Shown piece after piece: positions 32,316 through 60,377 of a stretch of 64,000 nucleotides of DNA. The stretch's first letter is position 1; each line of letters starts with the position of its first letter. The translations under genes and the position numbers were made by a program. The stretch spans positions 200,183,932-200,247,931 of the forward strand of contig OW240912.1 in NCBI GenBank assembly GCA_933207985.1, given 5' to 3'. This DNA comes from Pelobates cultripes (taxonomy: Eukaryota > Chordata > Amphibia > Anura > Pelobatidae). The notes beneath the pieces were generated by a model. That model ran no database searches and was not told where the DNA came from. It saw only the letters and a list, made by a program, of their open reading frames with translations.

Positions 32316-34562
32316 AGAGGCCTTTCAACCTTTCATGGAGAGACAGAAGAAATAGAAAATTAGAAGATCCTACTAGCATAGCAGGGAATATCACTTTGTC
32401 CTCTGCTAACACTGGAGAAGCTAGTGGAAGATATACAACCACAAATGTATGAACGTGCACAGAACCAGACAGGGTTAGTAGGAAGGTTCAGAGGCTCCAT
32501 TTTCTACAACTGAAAGCAATCTTCAAGGCACTACAAACATTTGTTTCTTACTTATTAGTCAAGTGGGTCTTTGTGAAGACAGACAAGTCTCTGTAACAGA
32601 AACTCTTTGGAAAGCTAGAAAGAGACTGACTTCAGTTTTGGAACTGATTTGCTCAATGATCTTCTCTGGACCCGTGAGTAACTATTGTTCTTCAATTTCT
32701 GCAAGACCTAAAAAAAAAAAAAAAATGTTCTTTTCATTTCATACCCTGAAAATGTAGGTTTTTGCTATCTTTGCCTTAAATTGGCTCTGTCACCTTCAAG
32801 GGTCTTTGCATATTTTGCAGAAACCCCCAAAGGTGACATTCCTTCTCAGTGTGAGAGCTGAAAGGAGGTTTACTTCCCCGATGTTCTCTCCCACTGACAT
32901 CACCATATTATTTATTCAGCTTCTAAACTTTATCCACCAGAAACCACAACATTGCTCTGAAGTCTATGGAGTATGTCATGAGCCTGTGGAATCCTCTATA
33001 GATTAACTTTTCCAATGCGCAAGAAGAAAACCTTCACTGCAGCTGTCTCTAGCTGTGGAAAAAGACAAAAGCTGATGGCAGTGGCTCCAGATGTTTTCTA
33101 CTTTTATCAACATCAGCTTCATCACAAAGCTTTGTCTTATATATTTTCATTCCGTTAGACTTTCAATGAAATTGCAATGCAGTCAAGGAGTATTTTACAA
33201 ACATTTTATTTTTATGAAAAACAAATAGTGACATAGAGTAGCTGATGTTTTAGTCACCATGTCAATGATCTGTTTCTTCATAGCCATTCTAAGGATCATA
33301 GGAAACAGGCCTCCCTAAATAATTGCTTTTCCACTTGGGATTTACTGCTTGCCTTGATGCTATGACTGAAGACACAGTGGGAAATATCTGACTTTGAACA
33401 CACACTTTCTGGCATCCAGAAGAATGTCTAAACTACAGACTCCATCTTCCACATACAGTTTTCCACCAACAAGTAGTGGTTATGCTTCCAAGGCCAGAAT
33501 TTTTTCTGAAAATGTTTTCAAAATTTCATATCCAACAGAAATAGTCGAGGCACTCAGTAAATGTTTTAAAAAAAATAAACACTTTTTTTCTTTTAAATAA
33601 TTAAATTTAAAAAAAATTAACCCCATCCCCTCCCTCCCCATGTACTTACTAATCGCTGCCGTTCCCCCGCTGGCGATCAGTCTTCTTCTGAGGTAATATG
33701 GTGTGGGCTGAGTTCAGACAGTCCCCCCTCTGCAATTTAGGACCTCCAAGGGCCATGTGCTACTCAGTTTCACACGAGAAAACAAGACACAGGATTACCA
33801 ATGACAGATAACACTACGTAATTAATTTTACTATTAAAAAAAATAGTTCCATTGTATAGAGAGGTGAAGAAGTGTTTAGGACGTGTCAAAATCTAATTTA
33901 ATGGCGAAAAAGTAGACGCTCTGTCTAGTAAAAACCAAAGAAAACGCTTTGAAGATTGACATGTTTTTGACGAATGTTTATCCAAAAGATAACTAAGATG
34001 ACGTCAAACGCATCACGAAATTCAGTTAACTCATTATACAAAGAGGTAAATGGACAAGAATTTTCTGTGATTTAATTGCGCCATCTACTGACCAAAATCT
34101 ATATGACGTATAGAGAACTTCTTTAAAAATTAAGGAGTAAGGAGAGAGAGACGTACACTCTCTTCCACGATGGACTCACACCTAACATCTAAGATCTGGA
34201 GCCAAAGCCGGACACACCCCTAATTCTTTGTATCTTTTCCAACCAATACTTAACTTTGAAATTCTTTAAAATTTAGAACTCTGAAAATTTTTCTATTTTC
34301 ACACAATTCTCTATATACTTGCATTCAAAATTCCTGGGACATATCTACAAATCTAATAGAAACTCTACAACATAACTGGTAAATTATGCTGGTTTTATTT
34401 AATTAATTGATATTACTAAAAGGCAGAATATACTTGGATAAAAGCTGGTGATTCCAACACTGAGTCATGATTCGTTAATAATATATAGAATTCGTAATTC
34501 CATTCCTGCAGGTAGACCAATAAACTCTATATTACTTTTAACTTTAAGAATAGAATACTAGG
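32316..34562. other. gene-free stretch between DIRS and L1 elements
   Basis: I see no exon, terminal inverted repeat or RNA gene. A run of A (about 32710-32724), A/T-rich sequence near 33560-33615 and a C-rich patch at 33620-33640 are the only compositional features. It could hold old, unrecognisable repeats. Confidence 0.35.
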
Positions 34563-34676
34563 GGGCGTTGCTAGCCGACGGACTAAATGGACGCATAATC
34601 CTTAGCTCCGGCACCCGGGCTCCGAATCCATCACCATCCTAGCACACAGAACACTGACAAACGGTATACCCTGGAT

Positions 34677-35411
34677 ATGTCATACCAGAAGTCCAAAAAG
34701 AACACTGCCAAAGCAGAAAAACTAAATTTTTTAAATCAAAAGGCGCAGTTAGCCAAGACAGACCTACACGCGCCTATCCAAGATGGCGCTGAGGGAGTGA
34801 TCTATCACCAACACCCTCATGCAAAGAAGAGGCACTTACCCCAGGCTAGCTCACGCAGGCTCTGGACACCCTGTCCAACAAGCTCATTACCACCTGGCAA
34901 CACTCCATGAATTCTCTACGCAAGGATGTCCAGAAACTAGGGCGCCGCACGGCGCACGTGGAGTCCAAGATGGAAGAATTTCCATCGGCGCACAATGATC
35001 TGGCGGATCACGAAGAGATCCTGGCGGACAAACTAGCAAGACTGAGCGTGGAGAAATAACCTTAGACTGAGGGGGGTGCCGGAATCCATGGAGCCAACAG
35101 ATCTACCCGCATATGTGCGAGGCCTGCTCCATGCCTACACTCCTGAAGTTCCAGCAAACATGCTGCTAGTGGGCCATGCCCACCGGGTTCCACGCCTGCG
35201 CCACCTGCCGGACACCACACCTCGAGATGTGCTAATACGAGTACACTATTATCATATAAAGGAGCACATCTTAAGAGCAAGCCGAAATAAAGCAAAACCC
35301 CCTGAGGACTACCCCACAGTACATTTCTTTGCAGATTTCTCGGCTGCTACACTCCGCAGGATGAGAGACTTTGCACCTATTACAGGGGCCCTCAGGGCGA
35401 ACGGAATTTGA
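34677..35411 (+). pseudogene. LINE ORF1 protein, frameshifted
   Basis: The start MSYQKSKKNTAKAEKLNFL is lysine-rich. After a frame change, a coiled-coil stretch (VQKLGRRTAHVESKMEEF) follows. The RRM starts with NNLRLRGVPES at about 35055, in a frame different from the coiled coil. The C-terminal domain ends VHFFADFSAATLRRMRDFAP. These are the domains of L1-type ORF1 RNA-binding proteins. At least two indels break the frame. Confidence 0.8.
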
Positions 35412-35724
35412 TACAGGTGGCGTTTCCCCACGAAACGCCTCGCAATGAAAGACGGCAGTCTCAAGCCAATTGTCACCAGAGGAAGGGGTGATAAAGCTAC
35501 AAGCCTGGGACATCGTTCCACACCCTGACAACGATGATGAAAACTCACCTGCGTGGAGACTACGGCTGGAGCGGTCGGCTAACTCAAAAAGCTGCCCTAC
35601 CGACTAGGCACCAGACGTCGGACCTAGAGGACCTTTGCATACAACAGACGGCCCCCACCAAACTTCCTCATTATACGCAATCGCCACACGGAGACAGGAC
35701 ACCGACAAATCCCCCTTTGCTTAA

Positions 35725-36126
35725 GCCTGGGAGACAGACTTCAAAAAAATGCTGGATGACACACAGTGGTCCAAAATTTACTTAGCAAATAAAACATTCA
35801 CATTATGCACGGCACACATTGAACTGACCAGGAATATCCTATATCGATGATATCTGGTGCCCACAAAACTAACACACATAAGACCAAGAACTTCAGGTCT
35901 CTGCTGGAGATGCGGAGAGGTGCCTGGAACCATGTGCCACATTTGGTGGTCTTGTCCTAAGCTCACACCGTTCTGGGATGGGGTTGCAACGTTGATCATG
36001 ACTTCCATGCGAGTGGACTTACCAATGAACCCAGAAATATACCTACTGCAGCTTCTCCCCACAGACATACTCAAACATAATGTGAAATCATGGCCAGGGG
36101 TGCTAGACCGTCCAAATGGTTCTTAA
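35725..36126 (+). pseudogene. LINE ORF2 C-terminal fragment with Cys-rich knuckle
   Basis: The frame shows KCWMTHSGPKF, then, past a stop and a frame change, ANKTFTLCTAHIELTRNILY and LCWRCGEVPGTMCHIWWSCP, the conserved C-x2-C...H...C cluster near the end of L1/Tx1 ORF2 proteins. Nothing of the endonuclease or RT core precedes it. The sequence jumps from ORF1-side material to this segment near 35690-35725. Confidence 0.8.
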
Positions 36127-37110
36127 GGGACCCACATCTTGCCAGGGGGGCGCAGCAAGTAAGACTCACCATGGCGACAAACTCAGACCAGATGACAGAA
36201 CACACCCACATGCTAAGAATGCTCCCTCTCTTTCTGGGGAGATGGGGGCGATGCCATGGGAGTAACTGAACACCTTAGAGTGAATACAGCGCAACAGGCT
36301 GTGAGAGAGCAGATGTGATGACCCTGAAACCAAATAACCTTACCGAGCCAATTACGGGCCGCATGAGTCCACCCTGTGGCCTAATCCCACTACCCACACA
36401 CACCCCCATTATATACTACACTATAGTACACTAAGGCACTTGGAATCCACCCCCTTCCCCCCAACCTACTCCCCTTGCCTAACCTTATTTGCCTGGTTCT
36501 TATTTCGGTTGAAACACATAACGGATGTACTTAGACTGATACATCACCCTGAGCCCACTACGGCAAGGGGTACTGTCATAACGTTACGCACATATACCTG
36601 TGTGTTATCTCTTTGAAACGCCTCCCTATTATAGAGAAATGGCTTGCAATGCCTTACTTTACATCCACATGCAGTACGGAGCCCTAACCCCAGTTCCCCC
36701 TAACCCTCTTCCTCTTTCTGAGCCGCCACCTCAGTGTACAGGCATCTTAGCATACAGGGCTACTAGCACCACTCCCACTAGAAATACTTCCAGTTGACAT
36801 ATGCTAATGCGAACCCACACAGGAGTGGAAAATGTTGGGGGACAAAAGGCATATAACACACAATTATGTGCATGCTTAACCGAAACCACCATGCCCGATG
36901 CGGCTCTACCCAGGCGCTAACAAGCCATAGAGAAGCCTACAATGGGTACTCTGCTGTATATAACCACTTATATTGTGTGTGGTGATTTGTGTGAATGCTT
37001 TAAATATGGAGAACTTGTAAAAGCTATGTACATCCCCACCCCTCTCTTCTTTCTGTACTCCCCTTTCGTTTATCCTCATGAAAACACCAATAAAATATGA
37101 GTTGGAAAAA

Positions 37111-37112
<2 letters not shown>

Positions 37113-37147
<35 letters not shown>
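37113..37147. repeat. (TA)n microsatellite at the LINE tail
   Basis: About 16 TA units follow directly on the A-rich 3' tail of the LINE, a common place for microsatellites to arise. Confidence 0.95.
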
Positions 37148-37148
<1 letters not shown>

Positions 37149-37450
37149 CATACCAGGCAATTATCCAGATATATTAGCTCACGTAAATTAGAAATAGTAA
37201 ATCTTAATTAGGTAAGTTAAAATACTGCAAACGTAAAATCTGGTTAGAATTATTCTTATTGGATGGACATAGGAATGGTCAAATGATCTAGTATGAGAAA
37301 TATTGTATTTGTCATTGCAATATAAAAGGATATCTTGCCCATGAGAATTGCAACCAGCAGTGAATGAGTTAATTCAGTGTGATTTGACCATCAGCCAAAG
37401 TTTTTATTGCTTTATGCTGTGCGGCTGTGAGATGAGGTGTTCTGTGTTAA

Positions 37451-39560
37451 CCCCTTAAGGACGGAGCCAAATGTACACGTTGTGAACAAAACAAAATGTA
37501 AACAAAACCTGGCATTTGCGCTACATGTCTGTCCAACCGTAATACACCTCTTTCATAGTAAATGCACCCACCCTTATTATATATATCATTTTATTCAGGG
37601 GAAACAGGGCTTTCATTTAATATCAAATATTTAGCTATGAAACATAATTTAATATGAAAAAAATGGGAGAAAATACGTTTTTTTTGGATTTTTTTGTTCT
37701 ACATGACATTTTAACTGTCAATGTCATAATACTGTTTGCTTTTACTGCAATAAAATACACATATTTGTATTCAGCAAAGTCTCACGTGTAAAACAGTACC
37801 CCTATGTACAGGTTTTATGGCGTTTTGGGAAGTTACAGGGTCAAATAAAGCACGTTACATTTGAAATTGAAATTCGCCAGATTGGTTACGTTGCCTTTGG
37901 GACTTTATAGTAGCCCAGGAATGAAATTTACACCCATAATGGCATACCATTTGTAATAGTAGACAACCCAAGGTATTGCAAATGGGGTACGTCCAGTCTT
38001 TTTTTAGTAGCCATTTGGTCACAAACACTGGCCAAAGTTAGCGTTAGTATTTGTTTGTGTGTGAAAAATGCAAAAAACGCCAATTTTGGCCAGTGTTTGT
38101 GACTAAGTGGCTACTAAAAAAGACTGGACATACCCTGTTTGCAATACCTTGGGTTGTCTAATATTGCAAATGGTATGCCATCATAGGGGTAATTTTCATT
38201 CTTGGGCTACCATAGGGTCTCAAAGGCAACGCAACCAATCTGGCGAATTTTAATGTGAAAAAAATGAAACGCAAGCCTTATATTTGACGCTGTAACTTTT
38301 GAAAACACCATAAAACCTGTACATGAGGGTTACTGCTGTACTCGGGAGACTTCACTGAACACAAATATTTGTGTTTCAAAACAGTAAAAAGTATCATAGC
38401 AATAATATTGTCCGTTTAATGCTGTTTGTGCGTGAAAAATGCAAAAAACTTCACTTTTACTGGCGATATCATCGTTGTAATACATTTTACCGTTTTGAAA
38501 CACTAATATTTGTGTTCAGCGAAGTCTCCCGAGTAGAACAGTACCCCCATGTACAGGTTTTATGGTGTCTTGGAAAGTTATAGGGTTAAATATAGTGCTA
38601 GCAAATTAAATTCCCTTTACTTTCGGCATGGGTTGTCAGGCATGTCCCGCTAATTGTAATTAATTAAGATACCTAATTATGTAAAAATATTACATAAATA
38701 TATATGTAGAATCAATATATGTATATATATACGTATGTGTATATATATATGTATATATCTATATAATTTTTTTTAAATATTTTTATTTATATATAGGTAT
38801 ATATATAGTGATATATACGTATATATTTATGTGTATAAATATATATATTATTTCGCTCTATGTGTATTTTGATATATATATATATATATTAATTTCACAA
38901 TACAGTTAGAACGAAATAACACACATCTATATATTTTTTAATTATTTATTTTTAATTATTTTTGTAATTTTATTTTTTAACGTATTTACATTTTAATTTT
39001 TTATATAATATATATAAATATATATATAACAATAATTATATATATATTTAATCAGTATCAGTCTACGTGTAATTTGATATTAATATATATATATAATTAT
39101 ATATATATTAATAGTAAAATACACCTAGACGCTGTACATGTGTGTATGTATATGTGTGTATATATACTTTGATCATATATATATAATATATATATATGAT
39201 CTAAGTATATATAATTTTATTTTTTTACACTTTTAACTTATTTTACTTTTATTTTTAGCCAGCAGGGGGACCCCCTGTAATTACAGGCAGCCCCCCTGCT
39301 GGCAATACAGAAGCCAGCTATACCCGGCCATGTGATTGTGGGGTCCTCGCTAGGACCCCACTCTCACACGGCCGGGGGGCTTCCTGGAGGACGGTCGTGC
39401 CGCGGGGGGCTCCCTGGGAGTCCCCCTCACCGCGATCGCCGGCGTGGGACCGCCGGCGACCGGGTAAGTACAGAAAGACCGGAGGGCGTACTATTACGCC
39501 CGGCGGCGTTTAGAGCCGCCTATTAGAGGACGTAATAGTACGCCCTGCGGTCTTAAGGGG
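37451..39560 (+). mobile_element. piggyBac-like TTAA palindromic element, copy B
   Basis: The termini are CCCCTTAAGGAC and GTCTTAAGGGG, flanked by TTAA at 37447-37450 and 39561-39564. It is 2,110 bp long and collinear with copy A over its whole length, including the inverted modules (about 37750-38605), the AT-rich tract and the GC-rich end. Sequence agreement is very high except in microsatellite runs, and a 40-bp palindromic addition (GGCGGCGTTTAGAGCCGCC region) lies near the right end. It has no coding capacity. The short frame at 38371-38583 lies on a palindrome arm. Confidence 0.82.
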
Positions 39561-39564
39561 TTAA

Positions 39565-40011
39565 GGAATGTTTAGAAAGCTGAATTCAAAGTGGTGTCCT
39601 GTCGTAAATCTTGTTGAAAACTGCATACATGTCGATATAACTGTTGCTATTTAGCTATCTATAAATTGTGTTAGACCACTGCCAGATTATATACATATGT
39701 TATAACTATTCACTGATTATTGTCACGCATGTTACATCTTATTATTATTTATTGTCACAATAAATTATATTTTTATAATTAGTTTGTGATTAACGTGTGA
39801 AATAAAAATCCTCTAATAAACGTACTCCATGATCTATGAGAATTAAAAATAATGTGTAATTCTCAGCTTTATATCATTAATCGGGAAAACAGTGCCAAGA
39901 TATCAATTTTTGATATAACAAAAATTATTACATTCGTTTTTGCTAATGTTTATGAAAATATTATTTTTAATATTTATCACCCCATCAATATCCTCACAAT
40001 ACGTGTGTGTG

Positions 40012-40055
<44 letters not shown>

Positions 40056-40269
40056 TACATACACACCTATTATATGTGTGATTATATATATATAATCTGT
40101 AAATCCATGCACTCACGCTTACAAATTCTTTAAACTGAAGTATGCCAGTCCACATGGGGCAACAAATAGAGATAACAAGAAAGTCCTGGACTGCACTCAC
40201 GGTCTTTAGGATGAAAATGTTTCTTTACTCATAAAAAGATCTTATTTCCCTGGTTATATATACATACAC
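39565..40269. other. gene-free stretch with GT/TA microsatellite
   Basis: A (GT)n-(TA)n-(CA)n run occupies about 40003-40110. From about 40125 to 40250 the words CTGGACTGCACTCACGG and TTTCTTTACTCATAAAA look like part of a dispersed repeat of unknown class. Confidence 0.5.
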
Positions 40270-40760
40270 ACACACACGTACTGTTCATGGGCGGTAATGT
40301 TATATTCAGCAGACCTCGCTGAATACAAATATGAGCGTTTAAAACAGTAAAACTTATAACAACGATGAAACACCAGTGAAAGTGCAGTTTTTGTGTAAAA
40401 AAAATGAAAAAAAAAACAAATAAAAACACTAACTTTGGACAGCATTTGTGGCTACTAAAAAAGACTAGACATACCCCATTTTGAATACCGTGGGTTGTCT
40501 ACTTTTACAAATGGTATGCCATAATGGGGTTACTTTTCATTCCTGAGCTGCTATACGGTCTCAAAGGCAACATAGGCCGAGCAAACCAATCTGACAAATT
40601 TCAATGTGTAGACATGGAAAAGCCCTAAATTTGACCCCTGTAGGTTTACAAAAAAACATAAAACCTGTACATTGGGGGTACTGTTGTACTCAGGAGATAT
40701 TGCTGAACACATAATGGGGTGTTCTTTGGCAGTGATACATAACAGGAGCTGAGAATCCAT
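40270..40760. mobile_element. diverged fragment of the TTAA palindromic family
   Basis: This block carries the family words CAGCAGACCTCGCTGAATAC, GGACAGCATTTGTGGCTAC, AAAAAGACTAGACATACCCC and CATAAAACCTGTACATTGGG in the order of the inverted-module part of copies A and B. Termini and GC-rich end are missing, and divergence is much larger than between A and B. Confidence 0.65.
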
Positions 40761-41715
40761 GCCTTAAGTATAATGTGCATGAAAAATAACACAAAAAAAA
40801 CTACCCAAAAGGTTGACAAAGACTGGTCGTAGAATTAGTGCATGGAAAGTGTTAAAATACCACCATATCACTGTACTCAGGAGATGATGCTGAACACATA
40901 TTGGCGTATTCTTTGGCAGTAACCATTAAAGTTCTCCATACATGTATTCTTAAATTACGTGTGTCCAAAAATTCACAAATTATTATATTTTTTCAAATTT
41001 GACATAGATTGGTGGTTAAATGGTTGCATGAAAAAAGTCAAAATACCCCAAGTTTAATACCTTACGTTGTATTCTTTTACAAATATATATACACACACAT
41101 TTAAAGGGTTATTCAGGGATTCCTGACAGATATTAGTGTAATAATTTAACTTAATGCATTAATTTAGAAAAAAAATTGTTCAGAAATAGCAAAGTGCTAT
41201 TTGTACTTATTGCCCTATAACTTTCCATAAAAAAGCTAAGAACATGTTAACATTGGGTATTTTTAAACTCAGGACAACATTTAGAAACTATTTAGCATGG
41301 GCGTTTTTGTTGTCAATCCCTGCTATAAGAAAACAGTCATATATTCTTCTTTTTACAGTCTTTATTTTTGCTGTGGAGTAGTACAAGTAAAATATAGCTA
41401 AAGTTGTGGGCTGTAGTTGTAATTTACATTTTTCATTAGAATAAAATATGAGAGATAAAAGCAAATACTAAAACATACAGTAATGCTGAACACTGGTACC
41501 AGACCAAATACTGGCAAGAAGGTGAATGGTATATACAACAGTAATAGTATAAGTTATGTGACACCGCAATCGAAATACAAGGCACATCAGTCCAGGTACC
41601 ATGGTAGGAAACAGCAAAACATATAATGTTAAGTGGGGGAGTCAGAAACTTTCATGTATTCTTTTAATTTTATCTAACTACAATAGTGGGTTCCACATGT
41701 GCTTGCAGTATTCCT
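40761..41715. other. gene-free stretch with decayed repeat sequence
   Basis: The words CTCAGGAGATGATGCTGAAC and TTAAATACCTTACGTTGT-like pieces near 40860-41080 suggest further decay products of the TTAA palindromic family. The rest is unassigned. Confidence 0.35.
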
Positions 41716-41717
41716 GC

Positions 41718-42233
41718 AAAGGAACACTATAGTATTATTATTAAGTTCAGTATTATAAGTATTATTTATAAAGTGCCAACAAATTCCTTAGCGTTGTACT
41801 AACAGACATGTATTTGCAACAAGACGTGTTGGACGCATAGAAACAGGGGGTGTTGAGAGTCCTGCTCAAACAAGCTTACATTCTAAAGGGAGTGGGGAAG
41901 TGGTACAAGAAGTAAGGGATGCAAATGTATTCCGAATGCTATAGTGACCTGCTAACTAGTTAGGTTACTGATACCCCTCCCCTCATGGGAAGGAGGAAGT
42001 TGATTTACTTTCCATTTCTCCCTAGCTGTGGTGCTCTGTCAACCAATCAAATACTTCCCATAGGAAAACATTGGGTAGACCGTGTGCATGTGAGGCAAAA
42101 TGGCTCTGGTATACAGCCACTAGAGGCAGTCATAACACTTCAATGTAAACAATGCTACTGTTTTACATTGCAGGGTAAAGGGAACAGGGACAGTTCAATA
42201 AGATGAAGTGGTCTGGGTGCCAATAGTGTCCCT
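41718..42233. mobile_element. T2-like MITE carrying an L2 3'-tail insert
   Basis: The left end is GGAACACTATAGTATTA (without a clean TTAA). The right end is CCAATAGTGTCCCT before TTAA at 42234-42237. Inside, the stretch 41744-41900 (TATTTATAAAGTGCCAACAA then ATTCCTTAGCGTTGTAC) is the inverted 3' tail of an L2-type LINE or a SINE that uses it. Confidence 0.6.
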
Positions 42234-42374
42234 TTAACTCAATCTATTTTGGCAGAACCACCTCTTGTGGCTGGCAGTATGAAAGCCCCTAAAGACGTTT
42301 TAACCTTGCAATACATACATTGCCATTCCTGGAGAACAGCAATGTTTTCAATTGCAGGCTTAAACCTACAGTCA

Positions 42375-43885
42375 TGGCACCCACACTGTCTAACTACCAC
42401 CCTATCTCGCTACTACCTTATGCGTTCAAGATCCTTGAGAGAGTTGTGTATGAGATTGACAGACTTCCTCAAATCCAACTCTCTGCTCGACAGCTTCAGT
42501 CTGCTTTCCGTGCTCATTACTCTGTGGAAACAGCTCTGACCAAAGTATCCAATGATCTACTCGCTGCAAAATCTCGTGGTCACTATTCTGTCCTAATTCT
42601 CCTTAACCTTTCTGCTGCTTATGACAATGTTGATCATCAACAGCTTCTTCTCATCTACTGTAATCTCGGTCTACGAGATATTGCTCTCTCTTGGTGCTCA
42701 TCCTACCTCTCCCATAGCTCTTACAATGTTTCTTTCTCTGGCTCTGCCTCTTTTCCCGAACCTTTCTCTGTTGGTGTTCCCCAAGATTCAGTCCTTTGTC
42801 CCCTACTGTTCTTGATCTATACTGCCTCCCTTGGTAAACTCATCAACTCCTTTGACTTCCAATATCATTTCAATGCGCATGACATGCAAATCTATCTGTC
42901 CTCTTCAGATCTCTCGCCACCCCTCTTGACTCATGTCTCTAACTGACTCTCTGCTATTTCCAACTGGATGGCTGCCCACTTCCTTAAACTCAACCTGTCC
43001 AAAACAGAACTTCTGTTCTTTCATCTCTCATGTATTGCTATTCCTGTTTCAGTCTCCTTTCACGTTAACAGCGCTATACTGCCTAGGTGTTCTCTTTGAC
43101 GCTGACCTTTCCATCACGACTCATGTCCAGTCGATCGCCAAATCCTGCCACTCCCATCTCAAAAACATTGCGTGCATCCTCCACTATTTAATGCCAAGGG
43201 GATGGTCCATGCCGCTATCCTCTTTTCCTTCGACTACTGCAATCCGCTTCTCAGTGCTCTTACGTGCTCCCAACTTGCCCCGTTACCGTCTATAATGAAT
43301 GCAACGATGAAGCTCATCTTCCTCTCGGCCCGCACCTACAACACCTTACCCCTCTGTCAGTCCCTGCATTGGCTTCCCATAAGTTATAGGGCTTAATTTA
43401 AAATTCTGGCTCTTGCATACAAATCTCTACATAATGCTGTTTGAACCTATCTATCCTCGCTAATACACAAGTACGTTCAATCTAGGCCCCTACGCTCTGC
43501 CGAAGACCGACGTCTATCCTCTGGTCATACTCCCACCTCTGATGCTCGCCGTCAAGACTTCTCTAGAGCAGCAACCTTTCCTGTTTAATTCCCTTCTCCA
43601 TTAGACTTTCACCCAGTCTACACTCCTTCAAAAAATCATTAAAAACTCACTTCTTCATCAATTAAAAATAGCTCCACCTTTATGTATTAAAAAAACCCAC
43701 AAGTCTACAGATTAGAAAAACACAAGTCTACAGTGAATACTATCCTAGCAACCTTCTTTTCTACCCTACCCTTTTGTGTCACTATATCCCACTACCTCTA
43801 GCATGTAAGCTCATTGCGCCTACGTGTTTGTTAGTCCACCCATTGTACAGTGCTGCAGAATTTGTTGCCGCTATATAAATCATAC
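42375..43885 (+). pseudogene. L2-clade LINE, RT domain and 3' end
   Basis: The + strand shows the RT motifs in order: [20 protein letters not shown], then [14 protein letters not shown], then [16 protein letters not shown] with the first catalytic Asp, then [17 protein letters not shown]. The position normally holding the YADD box reads NAHDMQIYL, so one catalytic Asp is lost. After a stop near 42946 other frames continue (SNWMAAHFLKLNLSKTEL and LHWLPISYRA). The 3' end near 43845-43885 (TGTACAGTGCTGCAGAATTT then GTTGCCGCTATATAAA) is the typical L2 tail. The endonuclease part is missing. It is a 5'-truncated dead copy. Confidence 0.87.
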
Positions 43886-43889
43886 TTAA

Positions 43890-44373
43890 TGGACCACTGT
43901 AGGCACCCAGACCACTTCAGCTTAATGAAGTGGTCTGGGTGCCAGGTCCCTCTAGGATTAACCCTTTTTTTATTTTTATAAACATAGCAGTTTCAGAGAA
44001 ACTGCTATGTTTATAATTGGGTTAATCCAGCATCTAAAGCCTCTAGTGGCTGTCTCATTGACAGCCGCTAGAGGCGCTTGCGTGCTTGTCACTGTGAAAA
44101 TCACAGTGAGAAGACGCAAGCGTCCATAGGAAATGCTTTCATATGAATGCTTTCCTATGAGACTGGCTGAATTCACGCGCAGCTCCTGCCACGCATGCGC
44201 ATTGAGCTGAAGAGGAGGAGGAGAGCTCCCCGCCCGGCGCTGGAAAAAAGGTAAGTTTTATCCCTTTCCTATCCCCAGAGCCCGGCGGGAGGGGGACCCT
44301 GAGGGTGGAGGCACCCTCAGGTCACTATAGTGCCAGGAAAACGAGTATGTTTTCCTGGCACTATAGTGGTCCT
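43890..44373 (-). mobile_element. T2/Kolobok-like MITE, 484 bp, inverted copy
   Basis: It begins TGGACCACTGTAGGCACCCAG and ends GGCACTATAGTGGTCC, between TTAA at 43886-43889 and 44374-44377. It is the inverted counterpart of 15381-15867: both hold AGCAGTTTC...GAAACTGCT, CTCTAGTGGCTGTC and a GC-rich block. The left terminus has a G-to-T-like change at its first base. It lies about 300 bp upstream of the AK2 promoter region. Confidence 0.82.
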
Positions 44374-44955
44374 TTAAGTGGTCTGCGTGCTTATTATCCT
44401 TTGTCCCTTTAAGCCTACACCTAGCAAAGCCTATACCTGTATATTATACATTATAATAGCGAACTAAAATCAAAGGGCAAATTTTAGCTTAAAACAACTA
44501 AGTTGGAGAGTTGCTTTTTTTTTTTTTTCAAGTCAACAATGTTGGTCTAAACTTTGTTACTTGAATTATAAATCTCATAATAATTCTCAGTTTAGCGAGC
44601 GATGCCTTGAAATCCGATGTGGCCATGTTATTCAATGCGAGGAATGCTGGCATATAAATTGGAGTATCGTTGTTTAGTGAATAGCTCCTGTTGGCACGCA
44701 CCACGTGTTTCCGTTATGAAGGGAGGCCGTCCCGCCTGTCATTGGTTCGGCGCTCCCAATGTCACTCTCCGATACGGGGATCCCTCTTCCGCTTGCCGCT
44801 CCCAGAGTCCGCCCACTATCAAAATATTACCCAATGGGGAGTCTCGTGTCTAAATTGGGTTGCTGACGGACGTACCTCCCGTCCAACCACAGTGAAGGAA
44901 CGTTTGACACCTTCTCGCCGTACCTGTCTCGTGGCCGCTGCCCGTAAAGCTAATC

Positions 44956-60377
<15,422 letters not shown>

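Larger units (their letters stand above)
34563..37112 (+). mobile_element. L1/Tx1-like LINE, internally deleted
   Basis: The 5' end reads GGGCGTTGCTAGCCGACGGAC and the 3' end AATAAAATATGAGTTGG, followed by A-rich sequence and a (TA)n run. ORF1 (34677-35411) and only the last part of ORF2 (35725-36126) remain; endonuclease and most of the reverse transcriptase are missing. The copy is therefore dead. It gives the sense-strand model for the minus-strand remnant at 17106-20120. Confidence 0.8.

Noticed and set aside
35062..35295. Minus-strand open frame opposite LINE ORF1
   Set aside because: Shadow of the ORF1 coding strand; no independent motif.
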